This document shows, one piece after another, positions 41,236-49,040 of a stretch of DNA of 56,170 nucleotides (the first letter of the stretch is position 1; the number at the start of each line of letters is the position of its first letter). This DNA is from a virus: positions 1 to 56,170 of the IMG/VR virus record IMGVR_UViG_3300027028_000035, one strand, 5' to 3'. A program made the position numbers and the translations under genes. Under the pieces are notes generated by a model. It had not been told where the DNA came from. It ran no database searches and saw only the letters and a program-made list of their open reading frames with translations.

Positions 41236-41429
41236 GCTCTCGCCCCCTTCGTCCATGGACCTCGTCTTTCATCTATAGTCATTCCATGTGTGTGCATCGA
41301 AGCATAGTGACCGCCTACCCACTTCACACCCAAGTCCTCCGGCATGTAAATCTCTCCGGTACAAGAGATGACCGCGAACCCTTCATGGCTCCAATGAGCC
41401 GCTTCTACCAGACATCCGATTTCTCTCAT
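41232..41429 (-). CDS. Small phage protein, 65 aa
   Basis: A short beta-rich protein (GFAVISCTGEIYMPEDLGVK) with a His-rich part (GGHYASMHTHGM). Overlaps both neighbours by 4 bp, hence cotranslated. No family recognised. Confidence 0.55.
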   Translation of the reverse strand: MREIGCLVEAAHWSHEGFAVISCTGEIYMPEDLGVKWVGGHYASMHTHGMTIDERRGPWTKGARA

Positions 41430-41560
41430 GCTTCTTCCTCTCCAGGCTTATTGATCGGCGACCAGTGTGTTACCCACGGTATTAAAGCGTTGTTGATCCG
41501 CCAACCGTATTTACCAGTGCCAGGAATGCTTGCATGCTGCGCAATCAATATCTCGTCCAT
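41426..41560 (-). CDS. DUF551-like small ORF, 44 aa
   Basis: Reads MDEILIAQHASIPGTGKYGW, then INNALIPWVTHWSPINKP. The PWVTHWxPxxxP part resembles DUF551. No ribosome site of its own; it overlaps the upstream 39-aa ORF by 50 bp in another frame and ends in the ATGA of the following gene, so it may depend on coupling. Confidence 0.5.
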   Translation of the reverse strand: MDEILIAQHASIPGTGKYGWRINNALIPWVTHWSPINKPGEEEA

Positions 41561-41630
41561 TAGTGACGATGTGGTCTACATGACTCGGGATACTCCGGTC
41601 TGTCGGTTCGTATTTACGCCAAGGTATCAT
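41511..41630 (-). CDS. Small ORF with CxxC pair, 39 aa
   Basis: ATG behind AAAGGAGCGG. Reads MIPWRKYEPTDRSIPSHVDH and ends DIDCAACKHSWHW. The Cys/His tail could bind zinc. It overlaps the next ORF in a different frame. Confidence 0.45.
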   Translation of the reverse strand: MIPWRKYEPTDRSIPSHVDHIVTNGRDIDCAACKHSWHW

Positions 41631-41684
41631 TCTATATCCGCTCCTTTGTGTGGTGGGAAGGGAGGGTATTCCCTTCCTCCCTAA

Positions 41685-41867
41685 TCAATCAAGCACGTCA
41701 CAGACCGTAGCTTTATCAGGGTTCTTCCTCTTCGCGAGTCGTCGCTTAGCGGTCGGCATTGTCAGCCATACGATATACTTTGCTGTTACACCCATCTGCT
41801 GGGCACATTGATATGACGTACCCATTGCTAACAATTTTTCTCCTTTATACACTGCGTATTGTTTCAT
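41685..41867 (-). CDS. Small phage protein with HTH-like core, 60 aa
   Basis: Reads YAVYKGEKLLAMGTSYQCAQ, QMGVTAKYIVWLTMP, then TAKRRLAKRKNPDKA. The YAVYKGDxLLxxGTxxEcAxxxGVxxxTxxxxxxPxxxRRxxxRKNP pattern is widespread in small phage ORFs, and its core resembles a helix-turn-helix. A GGGAAGG hairpin region lies downstream. Confidence 0.6.
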   Translation of the reverse strand: MKQYAVYKGEKLLAMGTSYQCAQQMGVTAKYIVWLTMPTAKRRLAKRKNPDKATVCDVLD

Positions 41868-41887
41868 GTTTGTTTCCCCTTCCTCTG

Positions 41888-42688
41888 TTAAAAAAGTGCC
41901 ATCTGTCCGACTTTTCCAGCAGCTATCGGATTAATCCATAAAACCTCGGTCCGGATCCGACCCGCTTCTGCTTTGACTGACTTTGTTTCCCTACGCCAAT
42001 CTGCCAATCGCTCGTCATACATTGGATGAGCGTATCCTGAAAGTACAACCGGTCCAGGATGATCCATCAAAGCGTCAAGCAGTTCCGTGTGGTCATCCTC
42101 ATTCATTTCGTTTTTGTACATCCGCTTGCTGCGAGTTGATAGGATGTATGGCGGATCTGCATATATAAGGACTTCAGGGCGTTTATATCTTCCAATCAGC
42201 TTCACAGCAGGCTGACATTCTATCTGAACATCCCTTAGACGGTCCGTCACTTGCATTATTTTGTCCGGTAGCTTCTGCCAGTCACGAGCTGGATGAGGTG
42301 CGTTCAAGTCGATGATATGCCGCCACCCTGTCCGATCACTCGTTTTCCCTCCTCGGGCCATCCAGCACCGGACCAAGAATCTGCGTGCCCGTTCGATATC
42401 GTTCCCTTCGGTTTCATAACCCTTGTAATACTCTTCTCGGGCATATGGAGTCCAATGAATAAGTCTGGCCAGCTCTTCAGGTTGATCCCGAATGATCTGA
42501 AATAGGTTTGATACCTCTCCGTCCAGGTCGTTCACCGTTTCAAGAAAGGATCTACTTTTGTTGAAAAGTATGGCTCCGCTCCCGAAGAAAGGCTCCAGGT
42601 ATGTGGTGTGATCAGGGAACTGGCTGATAATCCAATCTGTCATGCTCCATTTGCTCCCTGGGTAATGTAGAATCCTGGGCGTTTTCAT
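41888..42688 (-). CDS. DNA adenine methylase (Dam-like)
   Basis: A 266-aa N6-adenine methyltransferase. ATG at 42688 chosen because GGGAGAC precedes it and the protein then starts with KTPRILHYPGSKWSMTDWI, the D12-class N-terminus. Motif I YLEPFFGSGA (30-39) binds AdoMet; DPPY (178-181) is catalytic. It follows the Dcm gene by 16 bp. There is no restriction nuclease nearby, so it likely protects phage DNA from host restriction. Confidence 0.93.
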   Translation of the reverse strand: MKTPRILHYPGSKWSMTDWIISQFPDHTTYLEPFFGSGAILFNKSRSFLETVNDLDGEVSNLFQIIRDQPEELARLIHWTPYAREEYYKGYETEGNDIERARRFLVRCWMARGGKTSDRTGWRHIIDLNAPHPARDWQKLPDKIMQVTDRLRDVQIECQPAVKLIGRYKRPEVLIYADPPYILSTRSKRMYKNEMNEDDHTELLDALMDHPGPVVLSGYAHPMYDERLADWRRETKSVKAEAGRIRTEVLWINPIAAGKVGQMALF

Positions 42689-42704
42689 GTGTCTTGTCTC
42701 CCTT

Positions 42705-44474
42705 CTACATACTGAATGCCATTTGTCCTTGCTCCTGCTCTGCATATCTCTCCAGAGTAAGGTTATTTCCAGATCCCGTACAAAGCTCCGGCAGATTCGC
42801 CCGTACCAATGCTTGAGCGAACGGCGGCGGTACTGCGTTGCCGCAACGTGCAACCTGAGCACTTTTCGAATACTTCTGTCCGTTGGCATCAACTGCAATC
42901 GTGTAGTTGCTCGGAAACCCTTGTGCCGCAAACAGTTCGTGTGGTTCCAGCATCCGCATTCCAATGTCGATAATTTGGTAATCCACGCCTTGGATAGTCA
43001 CAAGCCCAAACCGATCCTTGGTTGTAATAGTGTGCAATGGCTGGTCTACGGTTTGTCCGTTATCTGCGCTACCGTAATATTTCATGAGGAACGCCCGGAC
43101 CTCTCCAAAGTGCAATCCGCCTGCTGTAATTGTTTGAAGCGGATCTGTAACCGGCTGACCCGTGTTGGTCCCACGCATCTTGACCAGGTGACTGGTGACG
43201 ATGGCGCTTTTCCCACCACCTCCTGCTGTAACTGTTCCGATTGGTTTTTCAACCGAGCTTCCTATTGATTCTCCAAAATGACGGGCAATGTGTGCAGTCA
43301 CTAAGGCGTTATGATCAACGGTGGTGACGGTATGGAGGGGGTCATCCAAGCTCACTCCTGCCCCGGTGTAATTTCCTCCGTAATGCTTAGCCAAGAATGC
43401 ATTTAATAACATGTGCTGATTACCTGTTGTCACCGTCCTGAGCGGTTCGTCTGGAGAGCTACCGGGGTGACCTGTTGTATTGACCCCAAGAACCGGAGTC
43501 ACAAGCAAATGTTCTGCCTTGGTTGTAATGGTCGTCAGCGGGTCCGTAGCCTTGTATTGCAACCGATCTCCGGCATAACCTGTCTGTCCGATACGTGCGA
43601 TGTATGGTGTAACTAATCCCCATCCGTTTTTGGCTGTGATCGTCTTCAGTGGATCATGGATGGAATCGCAATAATGGTGATTGCTGCCCGAAAAATTGAC
43701 ACGCATTACGAATGGCTCAGGGTTATTGATTACAAACTTCTGCATACCCCTCGCTATCCGGCGCATCGTGTTCTCTGCCAGTGGCTTTTTCCGTTCGAAA
43801 ATACTCGGGCAGGGGATGGACCAGTCAATGATTTCGGCTGCCGTTCTCCACGGAAGTCGCTTTCCTGTCTTAACATCCGGGCTGTCCGGTGCTCCGTGTG
43901 TCGGCTCAGGCCAGACAATAGGGAGTCCATCCCGCCGCGCTACCATAAACAGCCGTTTGCGGATCGTAGGCGCTCCGTAATCACACGCCCGTAACTCTCT
44001 CCATTCAACCTTGTATCCCTGTCGCCGGAGGGCATTCACAAATGTTCGGAACGTTCGGCCCTTCTGGTCCTTGTCGGGATATCCGTCAGCAGTTAAAGGA
44101 CCCCATGTCGTGAATTCCTCCACATTTTCCAGCATAATCACTCGCGGCTTAACTGTAGCTGCCCACCGAACAGCGACCCACGCCAAACCGCGGATCTCCT
44201 TTGCAACCGGCTTGCCCCCTTTAGCCTTGGAGAAGTGTTTGCAATCCGGGCTGAACCACGCCAGCCCCACCGGACGACCGTTGACTGCTTCAACCGGATT
44301 CACTTCCCAAACCGACTCGCAATAATGTTGTGTATCTGGGTGATTCGCTTCATGCATTGCAATAGCTGCTGGGTCGTGATTAATTGCTATATCTACACTG
44401 CGTCCGGTTGCCAACTCAATTCCCGTACTGGCTCCGCCACCGCCTGCGAAATTATCAACGATGATTTCCTTCAT
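42705..44474 (-). CDS. DNA cytosine methyltransferase with seven internal repeats
   Basis: A 589-aa C5-cytosine methyltransferase. Motif I FAGGGGASTG (9-18), catalytic Cys78 in an unusual SPDC context rather than PCQ, ENV (116-118), and motifs IX-X at the C-terminus (AQGFPSNY, RCGNAVPPPFAQALV). Between the catalytic core and the end, residues 274-484 hold seven copies of a (D/E/Q/K)PLxT(I/V)Tx unit at 274, 311, 343, 378, 410, 444 and 478. They occupy the target-recognition region. Probably an orphan modification enzyme against host restriction. Confidence 0.93.
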   Translation of the reverse strand: MKEIIVDNFAGGGGASTGIELATGRSVDIAINHDPAAIAMHEANHPDTQHYCESVWEVNPVEAVNGRPVGLAWFSPDCKHFSKAKGGKPVAKEIRGLAWVAVRWAATVKPRVIMLENVEEFTTWGPLTADGYPDKDQKGRTFRTFVNALRRQGYKVEWRELRACDYGAPTIRKRLFMVARRDGLPIVWPEPTHGAPDSPDVKTGKRLPWRTAAEIIDWSIPCPSIFERKKPLAENTMRRIARGMQKFVINNPEPFVMRVNFSGSNHHYCDSIHDPLKTITAKNGWGLVTPYIARIGQTGYAGDRLQYKATDPLTTITTKAEHLLVTPVLGVNTTGHPGSSPDEPLRTVTTGNQHMLLNAFLAKHYGGNYTGAGVSLDDPLHTVTTVDHNALVTAHIARHFGESIGSSVEKPIGTVTAGGGGKSAIVTSHLVKMRGTNTGQPVTDPLQTITAGGLHFGEVRAFLMKYYGSADNGQTVDQPLHTITTKDRFGLVTIQGVDYQIIDIGMRMLEPHELFAAQGFPSNYTIAVDANGQKYSKSAQVARCGNAVPPPFAQALVRANLPELCTGSGNNLTLERYAEQEQGQMAFSM

Positions 44475-44540
44475 ATGCCCTATCCCCTCCCTATCCCCTA
44501 ATTCTCTTAAATTTACGTTGTTAGGAGAACTAAATGTATC

Positions 44541-45206
44541 TTAATCATCGAATTGTCCGTAACCAAACGGGACTTGATGCTTCTCTTCAACTCTTACAAT
44601 ATCGTTAATTAAAGTCTCGAAAATTGCGATTTGTTTATCATCCATCATTTCAATAAGCCGGACCTCTTTTGCTTTCAATGAACGTCCTGCCGCAGAAGAA
44701 ATTAGTTCTTTAACCGGGTTCAAAGATTGCTGACGGTTCTGTTTCTCCTGATCCGCTTTCTGTTGCACCTCTTGCTTCCGGTTATATTCATCCCAATCCT
44801 GTTCGTCGAACCAGAAGCGGTCTCCATATTTATCACGGAAGACGGAAATCCAAAATTGGAGTAATTCTTCATTGGTTTGAATCCGATCATGACAAGGCCA
44901 GCAAAGCCGAAGGCCGTTGGTTTTAACTCCGCGTCCTTTTCTACCTCGCGGATATACATGATGAGTAGTCGTTGCTTCAACAATCTTGCAGGATTCACAA
45001 ATCCTGTTTGATTCTTCGATAAGTTCAGCTATGACATCCTTAGGGAAATCACCGCGTTCCTTGGAGCCTGGTCGGGTTTGGTGATGAGATAAAATTCCCT
45101 TCTTCCATTCCGGAACAGGTCGCTTTTCTTTCTTGCCACGTTCGAAACTGCTCGCTTTCTTTTCTTTCGCTTTTTTCTCCGGTTTCCAGAATGTCTGATG
45201 GGCCAT
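44541..45206 (-). CDS. HNH nuclease-like protein
   Basis: A 221-aa protein. Basic N-terminal region (KKAKEKKASSFERGKKEKRP), then an HNH/zinc unit at about 70-115: Cys70, Cys73 (ICESCK), His82/His83 (TTHHVYPRG), Asn97, Cys102, Cys105, His106 (LCWPCHD). The C-terminal half is helical and charged. Early-region position, so more likely a homing-type or recombination nuclease than the terS-linked HNH. Confidence 0.8.
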   Translation of the reverse strand: MAHQTFWKPEKKAKEKKASSFERGKKEKRPVPEWKKGILSHHQTRPGSKERGDFPKDVIAELIEESNRICESCKIVEATTTHHVYPRGRKGRGVKTNGLRLCWPCHDRIQTNEELLQFWISVFRDKYGDRFWFDEQDWDEYNRKQEVQQKADQEKQNRQQSLNPVKELISSAAGRSLKAKEVRLIEMMDDKQIAIFETLINDIVRVEEKHQVPFGYGQFDD

Positions 45207-45266
45207 TACTCATCCGCCTTTCCATCGCATTTCCTGTGCTTATGCTTATATTTTGAACCTAATTCA

Positions 45267-45448
45267 CTACGAATCCACTACGGATTTTATAGGTTCTAAC
45301 AGTCCAACTTGCTCTAATACAGCATAGTGTGCTTCTCTTTCCTCTGCCGTTGCTTGAACTCCGTTTACCGAGAATCCAACATAAAAGGCAATAGCTTGTG
45401 CACTTCAGTAGGTTGTTGATCGAAGTTGTTCAAATCTACAGTACTCAC
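45267..45448 (-). pseudogene. Small gene broken by a frameshift
   Basis: GTG at 45448 has an excellent GGAGG site and opens MSTVDLNNFDQQPTEVHK, but this frame stops after 26 codons. The -1 frame continues AIAFYVGFSVNGVQATAEER and stops at 45267. A single missing base near CACAAGC would restore about 60 aa. Either a decayed gene or a sequence error; a programmed frameshift is unlikely since no slippery heptamer is present. Confidence 0.5.
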
Positions 45449-45461
45449 ATCCAAACCTCCT

Positions 45462-45641
45462 TTACAAAGCCGACAATCGACTATGTTTTTCTTCAAATTT
45501 TGATTTTATGTCGGGCGGTAAATCGCTGATCACTGCATCCCATGTATTCATCAGTTCTTTGTTATATGAACTGAATTGTTTGATTTGCGCATATCTTTCA
45601 GATAAAGCTGTGGAGAATTCATCTTTTTCAGCTTCAGTCAT
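45462..45641 (-). CDS. Small acidic helical protein
   Basis: A 59-aa protein from MTEAEKDEFS (GGGAGG nine bases upstream); the ORF opens 13 codons earlier. Helical and charged. No family. Lies between the broken gene and the divergent RHH repressor region. Confidence 0.5.
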   Translation of the reverse strand: MTEAEKDEFSTALSERYAQIKQFSSYNKELMNTWDAVISDLPPDIKSKFEEKHSRLSAL

Positions 45642-45718
45642 AGTGCGTACCTCCCTTTTAACTATTAAGTTCCAGTACAATGTTGATCGTTCCAGTAAGT
45701 TGTTTCTTAATATGAGGT

Positions 45719-45734
45719 AAGGAAATGTTTCCTT
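45719..45734. promoter_or_regulatory. Palindrome AAGGAAA-TG-TTTCCTT (site 3)
   Basis: Seven-bp perfect arms; the AGGAAA-NN-TTTCCT core matches sites at 11072, 33837 and 40949. Located in the divergent region between the small acidic gene and the RHH repressor. Confidence 0.5.
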
Positions 45735-45753
45735 GGACTAAGTTCCGTCCTTA

Positions 45754-45825
45754 GGTTATATAAGTTATATAACCAATATAAACTCCGGTTATCCTCTTGT
45801 CAATATAAGTTATATAACTTATAAT
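45754..45825 (+). promoter_or_regulatory. Promoter and two palindromic operators of the RHH gene
   Basis: TTGTCA (45797-45802), 17 bp, TATAAT (45820-45825): a near-ideal promoter. The spacer holds a perfect 20-bp palindrome, TATAAGTTATATAACTTATA (45804-45823). A related 21-bp near-palindrome with GTTATATAA cores lies at 45754-45774. The RHH protein just downstream is the obvious ligand. Confidence 0.85.
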
Positions 45826-45848
45826 CCCTGTAAAAGGAGGAGTGTGTC

Positions 45849-46031
45849 TTGGCTGTAGATAAGGATAAAAATACTCAAGTACTAGTGACGTTTCCTAACG
45901 AAATGCTGGATGAAATTAAGGAGTTCTGGCACAACGAGAAGTTGTCTAACCGTAATGTGGCAATTAGAACACTTATAACTAAAGGTCTTGAAAAACATAA
46001 GCAAGAAGTGAGGGAGCAAGAGGATAAGTAA
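45849..46031 (+). CDS. Ribbon-helix-helix repressor
   Basis: A 60-aa protein, TTG start behind AAAAGGAGG. Arc/MetJ-like: the beta strand TQVLVTFPNEMLDEIKEFW, a turn at NEKLSNRNVAIRTLI, then a second helix. RHH dimers bind short palindromes, two of which lie in and beside its promoter. On the opposite strand from all surrounding genes, so probably autorepressed and perhaps controlling the early genes as well. Confidence 0.85.
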   Translation: MAVDKDKNTQVLVTFPNEMLDEIKEFWHNEKLSNRNVAIRTLITKGLEKHKQEVREQEDK

Positions 46032-46050
46032 ACCTCTGGCTCCTTTTACT
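46013..46050 (+). terminator. Terminator of the RHH gene
   Basis: GGAGC-AGAGG pairs with CCTCT-GCTCC, loop 9, then TTTTACTTTT. The stem includes the stop codon. Confidence 0.8.
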
Positions 46051-46073
46051 TTTGATTTAGAGAGTATCATATT

Positions 46074-46349
46074 CTAGGGAAGCTCCATCGTATCTCCCTC
46101 AAACCTAAACTCCGTTTGATTGGGATCGTGTGTCGGACCCCAATGACCATTATCCTTGAGAATTTGAACAACATCAGTTGCATAGACCTCATCAGTGTTT
46201 ACGATCAGATACGTGTTCACCGCCTGTTTCCCTTCCGAAGCTCGTCCTGCCCGAACCTTATTGAGAAGCCGCAGCATCTGCACTTTCTCCAGTTCATTAA
46301 GATGTTTTTCAACGTCCTCGTTTTTGATTACGGTATGTTTGATTTTCAT
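46074..46349 (-). CDS. Small phage protein, 91 aa
   Basis: Starts MKIKHTVIKNEDVEKHLNEL (GGGAGAAAG upstream). The C-terminal half (AVNTYLIVNTDEVYATDVVQ, ILKDNGHWG) matches a conserved small-ORF pattern of Firmicute phages. Overlaps the DUF1064 gene by 41 bp. Function unknown. Confidence 0.6.
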   Translation of the reverse strand: MKIKHTVIKNEDVEKHLNELEKVQMLRLLNKVRAGRASEGKQAVNTYLIVNTDEVYATDVVQILKDNGHWGPTHDPNQTEFRFEGDTMELP

Positions 46350-46821
46350 TTTGCTTTCTCCCTTCATCTGCTCGTTTTCTAAGTGCATTTGCCGCTCGTT
46401 TACGCATTGATTTTTCTTTCTTGTATTGTGCAAGCGGAATGAATTCTCCGCGCTTTTTAACAAGTATATCTATTGGTAAAGTCGGATATTTAGCTTGAAA
46501 TAGTTTCAGTTTGACTCGGAATGTGGAGGTCTCCACTCCTTTTATATCCACCACCCGTTGACTGTCATCTAATTCTGTTACCAAGAAGTCAGCAGTGTAA
46601 GTGACCTTCGGTTTCTCTTGAAGAACAAATTTAGGATGACATTCGAAGGCTTTAATCTCCCCAAATTTCTTTTGCTGGAGAAGGAGCTGATAATACTCTC
46701 CCTCAGCTATGCTATCGAATCGTATACCGGTTATATCAAGGTTGTGCTTCTTGACGATCCATTCCGAGAACAATGTCCCGTCTTCAGTAACAATCACTTT
46801 GGTTGCATTGTATTTGTTCAT
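46309..46821 (-). CDS. DUF1064 nuclease-like protein
   Basis: A 170-aa protein. The DUF1064 elements are FDSIAEGEYYQLLLQQKKFG, the block HPKFVLQEKPKVTYTADFLV, VVDIKGVETSTFRVKLKLFQ and AKYP. D, E/D and K residues in YTADFLV and VDIKG form a PD-(D/E)xK-type site. Such proteins are thought to be Holliday-junction or DNA-end nucleases in phage recombination. Abuts the sliding-clamp gene with a 1-bp TAATG overlap. Confidence 0.8.
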   Translation of the reverse strand: MNKYNATKVIVTEDGTLFSEWIVKKHNLDITGIRFDSIAEGEYYQLLLQQKKFGEIKAFECHPKFVLQEKPKVTYTADFLVTELDDSQRVVDIKGVETSTFRVKLKLFQAKYPTLPIDILVKKRGEFIPLAQYKKEKSMRKRAANALRKRADEGRKQNENQTYRNQKRGR

Positions 46822-47951
46822 TACACTTCTTCCGTCCTATAAGGAAGTACAATGTGAACTGATCTTTCATCACTCTCATCCAGAATATAAATTGGCTTCA
46901 ACTTACCAGGGAAAACCAGTGTCACCTTATCTCCTTCTAATGCTTTGATAGCATCTATGAAGTACTTGGAATTCAGTGCAACGGCAAAATTTTCGCCTTT
47001 AAATGAAACTGGAACTATACTCTCATTCGCCTTTCCAGATTCTCTTCCTTTGCCGCGAATGCTCACTTCATTTTCTGTGATTTTGATGACGACCTGGTTA
47101 TGTTTTTCTTCCTTGGCAAGTGTGTATACGAGGTCAAGACAACTCATTATCTCTCCTTTATCTACGATCACCTCGGTAACACCATCTGGCACAATCGACA
47201 TCCGGCTCACATCCGGGAACGCCCCCTCCAACACTCGGGAGTAAAAGGTGAAACGGTCTGTTCTCGCGAATACGTGCACCACTTCTCCGGTGAAGGATTT
47301 CGAAAATCCAAATTCAAGATTGTCTTTATCCAAGATAATCTTTTGCAACTCACCCAATGCCTTAGCCTCAATGACAGCTCCACCCAAGTTGCCTACTTCT
47401 GTGCGCTGCTCCGTTTTTGCAAGTCTGTGCCGGTCTGTCGCTTCAATGCCAAATACTCCGTCATTAATGTAAACATGTGCTCCAGCTAGGATTGCAGCAT
47501 TCTTGCCGGTTGGATCAGCGGCATAGGTCGCTTTTCTGAAAAGCTGTTTAAGTTCTTTTCCAGTAGTTTCAAACAACTCGCTATCATCAATGTCAGGTAC
47601 TCTCGGAAACTCTTCTGTATCAAAGACACCCATATCTATTTCTTTCTTCCGAGAAATGATAATCACGTTGTTTCCCTGCTTCTCAATGCTCACATCGCCA
47701 TTTAATTTCTTGATCACTTCCAGTGATAGCTTAGGGAGTGCAATCTGACCAGGCGATTCAACTTGAACATGTTCACTAAAAATATAAGACTGTATCGTTG
47801 TTCTTGTATCCGTTCCGGTGACCTTTACCCCATCCGCTCCAGCTTCGATCAAAAAGCAGTCCAGAATTGGCATAATATTTTTGCTTGCAATGGCCTTACT
47901 TGCATCTTCCAAGGCTTCTGCCAGCAGTTCGCTATCAACGAATATTTTCAT
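46821..47951 (-). CDS. dnaN: Phage-encoded DNA polymerase III sliding clamp (beta)
   Basis: A 376-aa homologue of DnaN over its whole length, with three clamp domains (LAEALEDASKAIASKNIMPI at the start, ATDRHRLAKTEQR in the middle, VALNSKYFIDAIKALEGDKV and a VLPYR end). It would recruit polymerase III to phage forks, perhaps replacing or competing with the host clamp. Phage-encoded beta clamps of bacterial type are uncommon. It abuts DUF1064 and follows a small zinc-ribbon gene, in the replication operon. Confidence 0.93.
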   Translation of the reverse strand: MKIFVDSELLAEALEDASKAIASKNIMPILDCFLIEAGADGVKVTGTDTRTTIQSYIFSEHVQVESPGQIALPKLSLEVIKKLNGDVSIEKQGNNVIIISRKKEIDMGVFDTEEFPRVPDIDDSELFETTGKELKQLFRKATYAADPTGKNAAILAGAHVYINDGVFGIEATDRHRLAKTEQRTEVGNLGGAVIEAKALGELQKIILDKDNLEFGFSKSFTGEVVHVFARTDRFTFYSRVLEGAFPDVSRMSIVPDGVTEVIVDKGEIMSCLDLVYTLAKEEKHNQVVIKITENEVSIRGKGRESGKANESIVPVSFKGENFAVALNSKYFIDAIKALEGDKVTLVFPGKLKPIYILDESDERSVHIVLPYRTEEV

Positions 47952-48075
47952 AAGGTCGATTCACCTCCAATGGCTTTTTCTTTGCGTTGGGATTGCACTC
48001 CGGGCATGGTCCGAGCATCATCATTGCACCAATAAACTGATATTTCACTGTTGCTCCACCACAAGTTTTACACAT
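47935..48075 (-). CDS. Small zinc-ribbon protein, 46 aa
   Basis: ATG behind GGAGGGG. Four Cys: MCKTCGG and PCPECN, forming a zinc ribbon. Its stop overlaps the start of dnaN by 17 bp in another frame and it begins 5 bp after the loader gene, so it is coupled to both. Function unknown. Confidence 0.7.
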   Translation of the reverse strand: MCKTCGGATVKYQFIGAMMMLGPCPECNPNAKKKPLEVNRPYENIR

Positions 48076-48079
48076 CTGA

Positions 48080-49036
48080 TTATCCCCTCCGTCTATTTCT
48101 TCCGTCTACCGATATTGTTTTTGCAAAAGGTTCAATCCGTTCAATAATCCGCTCCGCCTTCTTCTCATGCTGCTTTCTGTCCATCTCTTTGGCATCCTTT
48201 ACATTAGCCAAGTGGTGTCTCAATTCTTTGATAGTCAAATTGGATGTGTAGATTGTTGGAAGCCGCTCCATGCGTCGCTGGAGTATAGGCCCAATTACTT
48301 CATCCCTTGTCCAAATGGTTAATGTCTCAGCTCCTATATCATCAAGTATCAGTACAGATGCTGTCCGGAGAGAATCAAGTTTGCTCTCAACTGTTTCTGT
48401 TTTGGAACCAATAGCATCCTTGACTTCAAGTAGAAAATCCGGGACATAAACCATGAGAACATCTATGTCACATTTGGCAAGTTCTTGAGCAATCGCTCCA
48501 GCGATCAGGCTTTTACCTACACCCATCGGTCCGTAAAGGTACAACCCTTCTGTCGTTTGCCCTGGAACAAATGTGCTACAGAATTTAACCGCCGCCGTAA
48601 TGGCGGGTAAGCGTTGCGGATCAGGTTCGATGTCATCAAAGGTCGCGTCCAAAATGTGAGCGGGTATAAAATGGCTTTTGATTCTCTGACCAATCCCCTG
48701 CTGTCTCTCGTAGGCCTTTAATAAATTACATTTCCTGAGCCTAAACACCAACTCGTCCTGTTTATTAGGGTTAGGTTCTTCAACGCTCCTGTGACCCTTC
48801 TGGACGTTCTGACATCCTACTAGACCTGGGCACGTCTCGCATGCATCACATTGAGCCAAATGTTCGGATACATCCCTATACCGTCTTGGGCTTGTCAGGT
48901 CTCCGGAGCGATCAGGATAGACCTGTCTGAGTCGTTTGATTTCAGGATGGCTATCAATCTGCTGAATAGCTGCCTGCTGTCTTTCTGCAAACCTTGGGGG
49001 AATTAGTGCTCTGAGTTCCTCCTGAAAGCTGCCCAT
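48080..49036 (-). CDS. Replicative helicase loader (DnaI/DnaC-like)
   Basis: A 318-aa AAA+ protein. N-terminal zinc-binding cysteines (Cys63, 66, 69, 75: CDACETCPGLVGC), Walker A GPMGVGKS (169-176), Walker B VLILDDIGAE (228-237). This is the DnaI type that loads host DnaC helicase. It lies 4 bp after the initiator gene, as expected of initiator-loader pairs. Confidence 0.92.
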   Translation of the reverse strand: MGSFQEELRALIPPRFAERQQAAIQQIDSHPEIKRLRQVYPDRSGDLTSPRRYRDVSEHLAQCDACETCPGLVGCQNVQKGHRSVEEPNPNKQDELVFRLRKCNLLKAYERQQGIGQRIKSHFIPAHILDATFDDIEPDPQRLPAITAAVKFCSTFVPGQTTEGLYLYGPMGVGKSLIAGAIAQELAKCDIDVLMVYVPDFLLEVKDAIGSKTETVESKLDSLRTASVLILDDIGAETLTIWTRDEVIGPILQRRMERLPTIYTSNLTIKELRHHLANVKDAKEMDRKQHEKKAERIIERIEPFAKTISVDGRNRRRG

Positions 49037-49040
49037 GTAC

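Noticed and set aside
41888-44474. Dcm and Dam as a restriction-modification system
   Set aside because: No cognate restriction endonuclease adjoins them; the HNH protein upstream has no restriction-family features I can recognise.
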